The notes: generated by a model not told the origin, from the sequence alone. 64,000 nt of DNA from Rhodocyclaceae bacterium (GCA_008080565.1 VIKE01000007.1:1-64000), one strand, 5' to 3'; positions 53,158 through 61,536 are shown, numbered from the stretch's first letter. Numbers and translations: made by a program.

Positions 53158-54378
53158 ATGGCGTTGATTGTTCAAAAATACGGCGGTACGTCGGTCGGTA
53201 ATCCCGAGCGCATCAAGAATGTCGCCAAACGCGTTGCCAAATTCCAGGCACAGGGCCATCAAGTGGTCGTCGTCGTCTCTGCAATGAGCGGCGAAACCAA
53301 CAAATTGATTGCACTGGCCAAGGAAGTTCAGGCCACTCCCGATCCGCGCGAGCTGGATGCCATCATGTCCACCGGCGAACAGGTCACTACCGGCCTGCTC
53401 TCCATGGCGCTGATGGACATCGGCTGCAAGGCCAAGAGCTACACCGGCGGCCAGGTCAAGGTGCTGACTGACAGCACGCACACCAAGGCGCGCATCCTGT
53501 CGATCGACGAAACCAACATGCGCCGCGATCTCGATGCCGGCCACGTTGTCGTCGTTGCCGGCTTCCAGGGTGTCGACGAGCACGGCAACATCACGACCCT
53601 CGGCCGTGGCGGTTCCGATACCTCCGGCGTCGCCCTCGCGGCTGCGCTCAAGGCCGACGAGTGCCAGATCTACACCGACGTCGATGGCGTCTACACCACC
53701 GACCCGCGCGTCGTGCCCGAAGCCAAGAAGCTCGACACCATCACCTTTGAAGAGATGCTGGAAATGGCCAGCCTCGGCTCCAAGGTGCTGCAGATCCGCT
53801 CGGTCGAATTCGCCGGCAAGTACAAGGTCAAACTGCGCGTTCTTTCCAGCTTCCAGGACGAAGGGGAAGGTACGCTGATCACTGTTGAGGAAGACAAGAA
53901 TATGGAACAACCGATCATTTCCGGTATCGCTTTCAACCGCGACGAAGCCAAGCTCACCATGCTCGGCGTTCCCGATACCCCGGGCATTGCCTACCAGATC
54001 CTGGGCTCCATCGCCGACGCCAACATTGACGTCGACATGATCATCCAGAACGTCGGCCATGATGGCACCACGGACTTCTCCTTCACCGTGAACCGCGGCG
54101 ACTACGCCAAGGCCCAGGGCATCCTCGAAGGCGTCAAGGCCAAGCTCGGCGCTCGTGAAGTGACCGGCGACAACAAGATCTGCAAGGTCTCCGCCGTCGG
54201 CGTCGGCATGCGCTCGCACCCGGGCGTTGCCTCGAAGATGTTCAAGGCCCTGGCTGACGAAGGCATCAATATCCAGATGATCTCGACCTCCGAAATCAAG
54301 ATTTCCGTCGTTCTCGACGAGAAGTATCTGGAACTGGCTGTCCGCGTCCTGCACCGCACGTTCGGTCTCGATCAGTAA
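53158..54378 (+). CDS. lysC: Aspartate kinase
   Basis: 406 residues. Kinase motifs: VQKYGGTSVGNPERIKNVAK, VVVVSAMSGETNKLI, TLGRGGSDTSGVALAAALK and CQIYTDVDGVYTTDPRVVP. The C-terminal ACT domains (KLTMLGVPDTPGIAYQILG, VDMIIQNVGHDGTTDFSFTV) are intact. It catalyses the first step of lysine, threonine and methionine synthesis. The sequence looks entirely ordinary. Confidence 0.96.
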   Translation: MALIVQKYGGTSVGNPERIKNVAKRVAKFQAQGHQVVVVVSAMSGETNKLIALAKEVQATPDPRELDAIMSTGEQVTTGLLSMALMDIGCKAKSYTGGQVKVLTDSTHTKARILSIDETNMRRDLDAGHVVVVAGFQGVDEHGNITTLGRGGSDTSGVALAAALKADECQIYTDVDGVYTTDPRVVPEAKKLDTITFEEMLEMASLGSKVLQIRSVEFAGKYKVKLRVLSSFQDEGEGTLITVEEDKNMEQPIISGIAFNRDEAKLTMLGVPDTPGIAYQILGSIADANIDVDMIIQNVGHDGTTDFSFTVNRGDYAKAQGILEGVKAKLGAREVTGDNKICKVSAVGVGMRSHPGVASKMFKALADEGINIQMISTSEIKISVVLDEKYLELAVRVLHRTFGLDQ

Positions 54379-54380
54379 GT

Positions 54381-54409
54381 TTGACCAAAAGGCGCGGAGC
54401 CTATATCAT
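54381..54409 (+). promoter_or_regulatory. Promoter of tRNA-Ser
   Basis: -35 TTGACC (54381-54386), 17-base spacer, -10 TATCAT (54404-54409), then a GC-rich discriminator CGCGCC. This is a stable-RNA type promoter, with the mature tRNA starting 24 bases after the -10. Confidence 0.7.
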
Positions 54410-54432
54410 CCGCGCCTCGTTGTAGCAGGCAA

Positions 54433-54525
54433 GGACACGTGGCCGAGTGGTCGAAGGCACACCCCTGCTAAGGGTGCATCCGGGCAAAACCTGGATCCAG
54501 GGTTCGAATCCCTGCGTGTCCGCCA
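54433..54525 (+). tRNA. tRNA-Ser (anticodon GCT)
   Basis: 93 bases including CCA. The acceptor GGACACG pairs with CGTGTCC (54515-54521), the anticodon loop is CTGCTAA (GCT), and the variable arm is long as in tRNA-Ser (CCGGGCAAAACCTGG region). The T arm is CAGGGTTCGAATCCCTG. A clean, complete tRNA. Confidence 0.97.
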
Positions 54526-54915
54526 AGCAATACAACGATGCTTAAGGCCCCGATTTTTCGGGGCTTTTTGCTTTTTTGGGTTGGTAATCACCCTACGTTT
54601 GAGCGCAGGATAAATTCTGGTGGAAGCAGTCATACAAGCCGTCGTCGAAGAGCCGCCTTTGAATCTCGGCCTGGTTGCCCAATTGCAGATTCATTTTTAT
54701 CGGCTGAGCACCTACGCGGTACTGAATTTTCTCGATGATCCTGCCATGTTGGCCTTCGTGCTCTGTTAAAGCGTCCGCAGGTCCAAATTACTCACTGGAT
54801 AAGCCATTTCTCTGCAGTCACAAACGGCTACAAAACACGGGAAGACATATTTCTTTCGCAGGCCTAGAGTGTGTACGTTGTTGTGCAGTGCACAAAATCT
54901 GTAAAGGATATGAAT
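54526..54915. other. Non-coding or decayed stretch after tRNA-Ser
   Basis: 390 bases. A strong terminator lies at 54547-54569. From about 54700 to 54900 composition is lower in GC than the neighbours. A 49-codon GTG frame at 54620-54769 is open but unmatched to anything recognised. No integrase or repeat of the tRNA end is seen. It may be the scar of an insertion at the tRNA. Confidence 0.4.
54547..54569 (+). terminator. Rho-independent terminator after tRNA-Ser
   Basis: GCCCCGA / TCGGGGC with a TTTT loop followed by TTTTT; 7-bp stem, 22 bases after the tRNA CCA end. Confidence 0.88.
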
Positions 54916-55131
54916 ATGGTTCCCGACTACATGCAGAAATACACTGACCTCCGGATTGGGCGGCTGTCGTTTCACCAGTTCATGGAATTTGTCGATGAAA
55001 TCTACTGTATGGGTCACACCAACGGTAGCTTGTCCGCGCAAGCCGAGTTGCTCAAACGGATCAACGGTCAGATCGCTTCGACTGGTCCCACGTGTGATTC
55101 GCAGATAGTGCCGTACGAGTCGGTTTTCTAG
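54916..55131 (+). CDS. Small protein of unknown function
   Basis: 71 residues from the ATG at 54916, with AAAGGA 7 bases upstream. Third codon positions are GC-rich, unlike the antisense frame over the same bases, which supports this strand. The sequence is helical in the middle (SFHQFMEFVDEIYCMGHT, SAQAELLKRINGQI) with two Cys. No family is recognised. It lies in the lower-GC patch near tRNA-Ser and is probably accessory. Confidence 0.5.
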   Translation: MVPDYMQKYTDLRIGRLSFHQFMEFVDEIYCMGHTNGSLSAQAELLKRINGQIASTGPTCDSQIVPYESVF

Positions 55132-55220
55132 AATCTCGGCAATCAATTGGTCTGCGCGCGGGCATCTTGTGGCATCTTTGTTTGGAGCGTAGATTAGAAA
55201 ACGTTCGAAGGGAGATATCC

Positions 55221-55583
55221 ATGCGCTACACCATCCTTCTGGCGCTTCTGCTTGCATCCACTGCAACCCAGGCCGACGTCTTTACCTGCCACACGCGTTC
55301 CGGAGAAGTCGTCTATTCCGACGTTCCCTGCGACAAGGGATCGATAATCGAAAAAATAAGCCCGAGCGAGTCGGTATCAGACCCGGTTGCCGCCCAGAAA
55401 GAACTTGAGCGACAAAAGGCCTATACCGAGCGGCAAGCGGCCGAAAATGCGCGGGCAACGGCTGCTGCGCCCATGCCGGCAATCCTTCCGGATTACTCCA
55501 GCCCACCTCCTTCATCGCCACTGCCGACGCCGTTGTCGCCATCGTCGTCAGGACAATCGGACATGCCCCCAAGAACACGGTGA
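55221..55583 (+). CDS. DUF4124-type exported protein
   Basis: 120 residues from the ATG at 55221 (AGGGAG upstream). Signal peptide (RYTILLALLLASTATQA), then the DUF4124 core DVFTCHTRSGEVVYSDVPC with its two cysteines, then a charged helix and a Pro/Ser tail (PPPSSPLPTPLSPSSSGQSD). DUF4124 proteins are small periplasmic proteins of unknown role. A bidirectional terminator follows. Confidence 0.85.
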   Translation: MRYTILLALLLASTATQADVFTCHTRSGEVVYSDVPCDKGSIIEKISPSESVSDPVAAQKELERQKAYTERQAAENARATAAAPMPAILPDYSSPPPSSPLPTPLSPSSSGQSDMPPRTR

Positions 55584-55611
55584 GACAAGCATTCTCTCGG
55601 GCTCACACCAA

Positions 55612-55640
55612 ATAAAAAAGCGCCTTTCGGGCGCTTATTT
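55612..55640. terminator. Bidirectional terminator
   Basis: AAGCGCC / GGCGCTT (55618-55624 and 55630-55636) with A-rich left and T-rich right flanks, between convergent genes. Confidence 0.8.
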
Positions 55641-55659
55641 CTTACTCCGGACTGTCTGT

Positions 55660-56289
55660 CTATGGTCTGGCGAAGATATTCCGGTCGAATGTCAGGTTGT
55701 CGAAGGCGGCGTAGGTCCAGGGCAGGCCGTTGGCTTGCGATGAGAGGCGTACCTTGGCGATGTTGCGGCTGGGCGAGGAAAAGCTCAGCGGATGCCAGTG
55801 GCCAAGGAAGTTGGCATCGTGAACCCCCAACTGCGTCAGTACCTTGCCCAGATATTTGCCGGTCGAGTCGTAGGCCTCCATGAATGGCCGGTTATCGGCA
55901 TTGCCCGAGCCTTCTGGCGAGTTCATCGCATAAGCCCAAACGCTGACCGATTGCTGCAATTGGGAAAACGTCGCTTCGAGGGCGCCGTAGCGCGCATCGA
56001 ACCAGGGATTGGAAGGATCGGCTTCGATGATGGTCAGGACATTTTTTCCGCTCTGGGCGGATCCGCCCACCGGCATTTCCTTGGCGAATGCTGACCACGT
56101 GCGTGGCGGGTAGGTCACGCTGGCAAAGTTCACGCCTGAACTGGCATAGGTAGAGTCAACGGCCGTACCACTGGGCACGTCGTCGAAAGTAATGGAAACC
56201 GTTCGCCAAATATTGGGTGGCGGGCGAAATGGAGGACGCTGTGAAATGACGCCGCCGAGCTTGATCGCATTGTTTGTGAAGTCGGGCAT
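55660..56289 (-). CDS. Unknown protein resembling the mature part of PEP-CTERM surface proteins
   Basis: 209 residues. The core starts with ITFDDVPSGTAVDSTYASSG and continues as a beta-sandwich (VSVWAYAMNSPEGSGNAD, WTYAAFDNLTFDRN). This pattern is typical of exported PEP-CTERM proteins. However, there is no signal peptide at the N-terminus (MPDFTNNAIKLGGVISQRPP) and no PEP-CTERM tail. Possibly it is cytoplasmic, exported another way or a recombined fragment. It lies in the low-GC patch. Confidence 0.55.
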   Translation of the reverse strand: MPDFTNNAIKLGGVISQRPPFRPPPNIWRTVSITFDDVPSGTAVDSTYASSGVNFASVTYPPRTWSAFAKEMPVGGSAQSGKNVLTIIEADPSNPWFDARYGALEATFSQLQQSVSVWAYAMNSPEGSGNADNRPFMEAYDSTGKYLGKVLTQLGVHDANFLGHWHPLSFSSPSRNIAKVRLSSQANGLPWTYAAFDNLTFDRNIFARP

Positions 56290-56475
56290 GAGAAACGCTC
56301 CTTTTCAGTGATGCACAAATTTGCAAAGCGGCACACTTGCGACAGGAATGAAATCTCTCAAGTGTGCTTTTTTGCCAACGATTGTCCATACGAAAAGCAT
56401 AGATTAATCGCTCTGGCATTCAAGGAGAAGCTGTACAAAACACTGCGGGCACAGCCGTTTTTGCCAATCCGGATG

Positions 56476-56506
56476 CCACGGTCAACCGGAAATTTTGCCC
56501 AAAATT
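56476..56506 (+). repeat. Dispersed palindromic repeat, copy 9 (3' end of MscS gene)
   Basis: CCACGGTCAACCGGAAATTTTGCCCAAAATT. It abuts the stop codon of the MscS-type gene on the other strand and could form the hairpin at its transcript end. Confidence 0.85.
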
Positions 56507-58134
56507 CAAAGCGGTCGTTTTGCCGGCGCCGGGTACCAGTCGTCCGGCTTCACCACCTTGGCCTGCGCCGTATCGGCGAGGTAATGTGGCGACATGATCT
56601 GCACGCCAAACTCGTTGAAGACATCCTGGATATTGGCATGGAGCTGGCTCAGCACCTCGGCGCGCGGCCGCGGGCTGTGCGGGATAGCCTGGGCGACCAG
56701 CCGGTATTCCGGATAGAAATCGGAAAGGTTGGTTTGAAAGACGACGGGCGGGGGATTGTCGAGAATCCCCGGAGTCCGCTTCGCCGCGTCGATCAGCATG
56801 GCCTCGACCTGCCGCCACGGCGTGTCGTAGCCGATGGTGACGGTCGTATCGACGACATAGCCGGCGCCATCGACGGTGCGCGAATAGTTCTTGGTCACCG
56901 CCCCGGTGATCATCGAATTGGGCAGCGTCAGCTCCTCGCCGAGGCCGGTACGAATGCAGGTCGTAAACATGCCGATCCTGACCACCGTGCCTTCATGCTC
57001 GCCAATGCGCACGTATTCGCCGGCCCGGATGGTCCGCGTGTAAGTCAGGATCAGCCCGGCCGCACCCTGGCCAACAACGCTCGAGGCGCCAAGCGAGACC
57101 ATCAGGCCGAGCAGCACCGACAGCCCCCTGAACGCCTCGGTCTGGGCGCCTGGCAGATACGGATAGGCCATGGCGATGGCAAACAGCCAGATGCCGATGC
57201 CGAAAAGTCGCCGCGTCGTCGGCATGGTTTCCGGTTCCAGCCAGCTGACCGGCGTTCCGGTATGCGACACACGCTCGAAAAAGCGCCCGAGGAAACCAAT
57301 GAAAACGCGCGCCAGCATGAAAATGACCAGCGCCACGCCCAGCCCGGGAATGGCGCCGAGAATGCTTTCGAGCAGGCCGCCCGCGACGTTCAGCAGGTAG
57401 TCGTTGAGGCGCTCGCCCCACGGCCGGGTGTACGGGAAACGCGAGAGCACGAAACTCAGCCATTCATAACTCAGCAACAGCACCACCAGCCAGCGCAGGA
57501 TGATCAGAAGGCGGCGCAGGAAAGGCAGCAGGTATTCGCCCTCGATCAGTTGCAGGTTGCCGATCTTCAGGTTCTCCACCTTGCGCTCGGCACGGCTCAA
57601 CAGCGCGTTGGCCAGCCAGCCGCGCAGTCGGCTCAGCGTCCACAGCAGCAAGCCGAAGACCAGCGTGGCAAGCGCCGTGGCGCCCAGCGCCTTGAGCAGC
57701 GACTCCATGTTTCTCGACTCCCGCGTCTCGGCCACAATCTGCTCCAGTCGCCGCGCCGCCTGCCCGGCGACCGCCTCCGGTGTTTCCTGCAGCAGCGGGT
57801 CGGCATCGCCGGCCGTGATGACGAAAGCCAGGCGATCATCGAGCACGATCAACTGCCCTTCGGGATTGGTCCTGATGGTGACGACCAATTCGCCCCCCTG
57901 ACGCAAGGCCTCCTCGATCACCGAGCGGGCTCGTGCCGCGCGCACGGCCGGTGTTGCCCCGAGAAAGTGGGCGCGGAACACCGTCAAAGTGCGGTTGAAA
58001 ACGATCAGGCTGGCTTCTGCAGTCGCCGCCTCGGTGCCATGCGCCTTGGTCTCCGGCGCCGGCGTTGCCCAGGCCGCGCCTGTCAGCATGATGGCCGTCA
58101 GGAATAGTCCGATTGCACGCAGGGCTGCTCGCAT
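56506..58134 (-). CDS. MscS-family mechanosensitive channel with N-terminal periplasmic domain
   Basis: 542 residues from the ATG at 58134 (GGAG 7 bases upstream). Signal peptide (RAALRAIGLFLTAIMLTGAA), a periplasmic helical region, then membrane helices (GLGVALVIFMLARVFIGFLG, FGIGIWLFAIAMAYPYL) and the pore-lining GLSVLLGLMVSLGASSVVGQ. The MscS beta domain follows (RTIRAGEYVRIGEHEGTVVR, ELTLPNSMITGAVTKNYSR). It opens under membrane tension to release solutes. Confidence 0.9.
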   Translation of the reverse strand: MRAALRAIGLFLTAIMLTGAAWATPAPETKAHGTEAATAEASLIVFNRTLTVFRAHFLGATPAVRAARARSVIEEALRQGGELVVTIRTNPEGQLIVLDDRLAFVITAGDADPLLQETPEAVAGQAARRLEQIVAETRESRNMESLLKALGATALATLVFGLLLWTLSRLRGWLANALLSRAERKVENLKIGNLQLIEGEYLLPFLRRLLIILRWLVVLLLSYEWLSFVLSRFPYTRPWGERLNDYLLNVAGGLLESILGAIPGLGVALVIFMLARVFIGFLGRFFERVSHTGTPVSWLEPETMPTTRRLFGIGIWLFAIAMAYPYLPGAQTEAFRGLSVLLGLMVSLGASSVVGQGAAGLILTYTRTIRAGEYVRIGEHEGTVVRIGMFTTCIRTGLGEELTLPNSMITGAVTKNYSRTVDGAGYVVDTTVTIGYDTPWRQVEAMLIDAAKRTPGILDNPPPVVFQTNLSDFYPEYRLVAQAIPHSPRPRAEVLSQLHANIQDVFNEFGVQIMSPHYLADTAQAKVVKPDDWYPAPAKRPL

Positions 58135-58214
58135 TTCAAGTCTCCATCCAAATCGGGCCGGGCTTTTCTCGCCGGTCATCTTTATGCATTCTAAATTCGC
58201 CGGCATAACCAGCG

Positions 58215-58487
58215 TCAAGTTTCTGCCCGGCCAAGCCCCAGAGAGGCCGCATACCGGCGCTTCTCGCCGGGTGACAACTGCTTGATCCGGTATTCCGCCT
58301 TCGAGGCCGATGAACGATCAGGATGGTTTTCGTAACCAAGCAGCCGGAGCGGCGGATGCGAGCGCGTATAGCGCGCACCGGTGCCGGCGCAATGAGCGGC
58401 GTAGCGACCGGCCACGTCGACCGCGATGCCGGTATAAATGCTGCCATCGACGCACTCGATCATGTACAGAAACCAGGGCTTGCTCAT
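58215..58487 (-). CDS. GIY-YIG domain protein (UPF0213-like)
   Basis: 90 residues. The GIY-YIG nuclease core is seen (WFLYMIECVDGSIYTGIAVD) and continues with ARYTRSHPPLRLLGYENH and a Glu-containing helix (SASKAEYRIKQLSPGEK). Such small proteins are often of unknown substrate. The ATG overlaps the stop of the next upstream minus gene (ATGA), so they are coupled. Confidence 0.88.
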   Translation of the reverse strand: MSKPWFLYMIECVDGSIYTGIAVDVAGRYAAHCAGTGARYTRSHPPLRLLGYENHPDRSSASKAEYRIKQLSPGEKRRYAASLGLGRAET

Positions 58488-58735
58488 GCTTCAGTCGAGC
58501 GGGCCAGGGCGCTGCGGATGCGCTCGATGGTCGCCTCGACCGGCGCCTGGCGGGGCACATCGAGGCCGAGATCGCGGGCGATGGCATTGACCTTGGCCGG
58601 GTTGAGCGGAATGCCGCCGCGATCAACCGCCGCAATCAGCTGGCGGGCCCGCGCGTAGTCGGAAAGCGGGGCGGGGCGGCCGAAAAACAGCGCCCATATG
58701 CGCGAGAAAAGGCCCGTCGGCCGGCGTGATCCCAT
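58484..58735 (-). CDS. Small conserved-type protein of unknown function
   Basis: 83 residues from the ATG at 58735. It is basic and helical (RPTGLFSRIWALFFGRPAPL, YARARQLIAAVDRGGIPLNP, KVNAIARDLGLDV) and looks soluble. No known domain is assigned; it resembles short proteins with a small winged or helical fold. It is coupled to the GIY-YIG gene and its start is 32 bases from the divergent exonuclease start. Confidence 0.65.
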   Translation of the reverse strand: MGSRRPTGLFSRIWALFFGRPAPLSDYARARQLIAAVDRGGIPLNPAKVNAIARDLGLDVPRQAPVEATIERIRSALARSTEA

Positions 58736-58767
58736 ACACTTGCTTCTTGATAAAAGCTGAAGGATAC

Positions 58768-59481
58768 ATGGATGCAGCTGGCAACGAAGATGCAACGGAC
58801 GCGGAGCGCACGAACTTGAGCGAAGTGACAATCAGCCGCAGCATGCTCGCCGCGAGTGAGTTGCCGATCTACAACGGCGTTTCGATGGCCAGAATCACCC
58901 TGGTCGGCGATGCCGCCCTGGCCGAGCGGGCCCTGGCCGCCTTGCTGGCGGTGCCGGCCATCGGTTTCGATACCGAGTCGAAACCCACCTTCCTGAAAGG
59001 CGAGATTTCCACCGGGCCGCACCTTGTTCAACTGGCCACCGACGAACACGTCTATCTATTCCCCGTCGTCTTCGCCGCCAATCATGATGTGCTGCGGCAA
59101 ATCCTTGCCGCCCAGAACGTGCTCAAAGTCGGCTTCGGTCTTGGCAACGACCGCAGCGCCCTGCGTGCGCGCCTCGGCATCGAACTGGCCAATGTCCTCG
59201 ACCTTGGCGAAGCCCTGCGCGGGCCCGGCCATCGCGGCACGGTCGGGGCCAAAGTCGCCGTCGCCCACTACTTCGGCCAGAAATTCCAGAAATCGAAAAA
59301 AGTCGGCACCAGCAACTGGGCCAGTGCGCGCCTCAACGAGCGCCAGTTGTTATACGCTGCCAACGACGCGCACGTCGCCCTGCAAATCTACCGGGCCTGG
59401 CTGCGCGACCCCGAGCGTCTGGCGCAAACCGTGCCGGCCGCGGCAATTCAACCAAGCTCAGGAAACGAAAATCATGGCTGA
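58768..59481 (+). CDS. 3'-5' exonuclease (DEDD/RNase D-like)
   Basis: 237 residues from the ATG at 58768 (AAGGA upstream). DEDD motifs: Exo I FDTESKPTFLKG, Exo II VLKVGFGLGNDRSAL, Exo III with LLYAANDAHVALQIYRAW. It removes 3' nucleotides from RNA or DNA. The stop overlaps the following gene start by 8 bases, so they are co-translated. Confidence 0.85.
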   Translation: MDAAGNEDATDAERTNLSEVTISRSMLAASELPIYNGVSMARITLVGDAALAERALAALLAVPAIGFDTESKPTFLKGEISTGPHLVQLATDEHVYLFPVVFAANHDVLRQILAAQNVLKVGFGLGNDRSALRARLGIELANVLDLGEALRGPGHRGTVGAKVAVAHYFGQKFQKSKKVGTSNWASARLNERQLLYAANDAHVALQIYRAWLRDPERLAQTVPAAAIQPSSGNENHG

Positions 59482-60112
59482 ATCACTGCCCATGCTGTCA
59501 TTGCTGGAAACCCGCGTACTTGGCACCCTCGTCGAAAAACAGCGCACCGTGCCCGACACCTATCCGCTCTCGGTCAATGCGCTGCTCGCCGGCTGCAACC
59601 AGAAAACCAGCCGGAATCCGGTCATCGAAGCCAGCGAGAGCGACGTCGTTCAAGCTATCGATGTCCTGAAAGGCCTCTGGCTGGTCAATGAAATCAGCGG
59701 CAGCCGGGTCAGCCGGTTCGAGCACCGTCTCGAGAAAATACTCGGCGTGCCGACGCAAGCCTCGGCACTGCTCACCGTGCTCATGCTGCGCGGGCCGCAA
59801 ACGGCCGGCGAACTGCGCCTCAACTGCGAACGCCTGCACCGCTTTGCCGACATCTCGTCGGTCGAAGCCTTCCTCGAAGAACTGGCCAGCCGGGAAGGGG
59901 GCGCTCTGGTCGTCGAACTGCCGCGCCTGCCCGGATCGCGCGAAAACCGCTGGATGCACCTGCTCAGCGGCGAGCCGGAAATCGAAACCATGCTGCCGGC
60001 AAAGTCGTCGCATACGCCCAACCAGGAAATCGAAGAATTGAAGGCGAGGGTGACCGCGCTCGAAACCGAGCTGGCTGAAATGCGCACCCGGCTATCCGCA
60101 ATCGGCGCATGA
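59474..60112 (+). CDS. YceH/DUF480 family protein
   Basis: 212 residues. Winged-helix-like repeats match the YceH family: LLETRVLGTLVEKQRTVPDT, YPLSVNALLAGCNQKTSRNP, LLTVLMLRGPQTAGELRLNC. A C-terminal coiled coil follows (NQEIEELKARVTALETELAE). It is a cytoplasmic protein of unknown function, possibly DNA-related. The stop overlaps the next start (ATGA). Confidence 0.9.
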   Translation: MAESLPMLSLLETRVLGTLVEKQRTVPDTYPLSVNALLAGCNQKTSRNPVIEASESDVVQAIDVLKGLWLVNEISGSRVSRFEHRLEKILGVPTQASALLTVLMLRGPQTAGELRLNCERLHRFADISSVEAFLEELASREGGALVVELPRLPGSRENRWMHLLSGEPEIETMLPAKSSHTPNQEIEELKARVTALETELAEMRTRLSAIGA

Positions 60113-61011
60113 AACCTCGCCATACGGCCAGTCCCGGCCGCATCCGCATCATCGGCGCCGCCAGCGGCATCGGGGCGCAGGATCGCGCCTGCGAAGACGG
60201 CCCGGTCGCTTTTCATCGCTCGCAAGCCTGGCATGAACTCGAGCATCACCCGTTGATTGACTGGGGCAAGACACTGTTTGCCCCGCAAGGCGATCATGCC
60301 TCGATCACCGGACGAATCGCCGCGCTGTGCCGCAATCTCGCCGACGAAGTCGTGCTCGCCCTGCGCGCCGGCGAGTTTCCGGTTGTCATCGGTGGCGACC
60401 ACTCCGTCGCCATTGGCACCTGGAGCGGCGTTGCCCGCGCCATTGCCGAACCGATCGGCCTGCTCTGGATCGACGCCCATCTCGACAGCCACACCCCGGA
60501 AACCAGCTACTCCGGCGCCATCCACGGCATGCCGCTGGCCTGCCTGCTCGGCCGTGGCGACAAACGCCTGCTCAACATCGGGCTGGAAGGCAGCCAGATC
60601 AGCGCTGCCCACACCGTTGTCCTCGGGCCGCGCAGCTACGAACCGGAAGAGCTCGAATTCCTGCAGCGCATGCAAGTGCGCATTATCGACAGCGACGAAA
60701 TACTTCGCCGAGGCTTCGCCGCCTGTCTCGACGAAGCGATAGCCATCGTCGCCAGCGCCCCGGCCGGTTTTGGCGTCACGCTCGACCTCGACGCCATCGA
60801 CCCACGCCTGGCCCCCGGCGTCGGCAGCCCCGAGCCCGATGGCCTGGTCGTGCACGATGCCGTCGAGGCCATGCGCCGAATCGGCGGCCTGCCCGGACTG
60901 AAGGCGCTGGAAATCGTCGAATACAACCCGGACCGTGACCGCCATGGCACAACGGCCGGGCTGATCTCGGATTTGATCGGGGAATTGCTGCCGCCGGGCA
61001 GCGACAGGTAG
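60109..61011 (+). CDS. Arginase/agmatinase-family ureohydrolase
   Basis: 300 residues. Metal-binding signatures: VVIGGDHSVAIGTWSGVARA, LLWIDAHLDSHTPETSYSGA and GVTLDLDAIDPRLAPGVGSP. These are the Mn(II) Asp/His motifs of arginase. The reaction would be hydrolysis of arginine (or a close guanidino compound) to urea. Specificity cannot be separated from agmatinase by eye. It is last in a three-gene unit with the exonuclease and YceH. Confidence 0.9.
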   Translation: MKPRHTASPGRIRIIGAASGIGAQDRACEDGPVAFHRSQAWHELEHHPLIDWGKTLFAPQGDHASITGRIAALCRNLADEVVLALRAGEFPVVIGGDHSVAIGTWSGVARAIAEPIGLLWIDAHLDSHTPETSYSGAIHGMPLACLLGRGDKRLLNIGLEGSQISAAHTVVLGPRSYEPEELEFLQRMQVRIIDSDEILRRGFAACLDEAIAIVASAPAGFGVTLDLDAIDPRLAPGVGSPEPDGLVVHDAVEAMRRIGGLPGLKALEIVEYNPDRDRHGTTAGLISDLIGELLPPGSDR

Positions 61012-61063
61012 TTCGCCGGCGCGACCGGCGTCGAGCATTTGGCTTTTTCTCGATTCCCTTTCT

Positions 61064-61100
61064 GGCCTGCAGGGCAAGCCCCTCTCAATTCCGGTTGAGT
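61064..61100 (-). repeat. Outer inverted repeat of TA locus, left arm
   Basis: Reverse complement shares TCAACCG, AGAGGGGCTTGCCC (61072-61085) and GCAGG in order with 61988-62025. The two arms point towards each other around the toxin-antitoxin cassette. Confidence 0.65.
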
Positions 61101-61111
61101 AGCTTGCGAGC

Positions 61112-61200
61112 GATATGGTGAAAGCCCCATTCTGTTGAGGTTTGGGGCCTTTTCTGACAGGCAGAAGCTGCCAACGAATTCGACGGCAAGCCGCGACCTC
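61112..61200 (+). repeat. Direct repeat flanking TA module, left copy
   Basis: About 88 bases aligned to 61855-61942 at roughly three-quarters identity: GATATGGTGAAAGC, AGGTTTGGGG, CTTTTC, ACAGGCA, CGAATTCG, AAGCCGCGA in the same order. Contains a CCCC/GGGG terminator-like stem after the arginase gene. Confidence 0.75.
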
Positions 61201-61257
61201 ATTGACGTCAACCAAATTCGGTACTAAATTTGGGCTTGGTGAACCCCGGGAGGTAAC

Positions 61258-61536
61258 ATGCAGTCAATCGCCAACATCAAATCCATTTCGTACCTGAAAA
61301 GCCATGCGGCGCAGATTTCTGAAGAATTGGAAATGAACGGGAATCCGTTTGTGATCACCCAGAATGGTGAGGCCACCATGGTGATTGAGGGCGTCAAGCA
61401 GTTTCAGGAAAAAGAAGCGCTCATTGCGGCTTTGAAAATCATCGCCTTGGGCGAGAAAGACCGCTTGCAAGGGAAAGGCATTCCCGCTGCCGAATCACGG
61501 GCGCAACTGCTGGCTGCTCGTCAAAACCGGAAATAA
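61258..61536 (+). CDS. Phd/YefM-family antitoxin
   Basis: 92 residues from the ATG at 61258 (GGGAGGTAAC upstream). The Phd-type DNA-binding fold is recognised: SIANIKSISYLKSHAAQISE, FVITQNGEATMVIEGVKQFQ, with a flexible toxin-wrapping tail (EKDRLQGKGIPAAESRAQ). It represses its own operon and neutralises the toxin. Stop TAA overlaps the toxin ATG by one base (TAATG), typical of these pairs. Confidence 0.93.
   Translation: MQSIANIKSISYLKSHAAQISEELEMNGNPFVITQNGEATMVIEGVKQFQEKEALIAALKIIALGEKDRLQGKGIPAAESRAQLLAARQNRK

Noticed and set aside
54766..55266. 166-codon minus-strand frame in the low-GC patch, with a NHIHIL run resembling transposase motifs
   Set aside because: The plus-strand small gene has a ribosome binding site and GC-rich third positions. 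The minus frame does not, and DUF4124 lies over its start.
56308..58107. 599-codon plus-strand frame over the MscS gene
   Set aside because: It opposes a clear MscS channel. Its product is rich in Gln, Arg and His without any domain.
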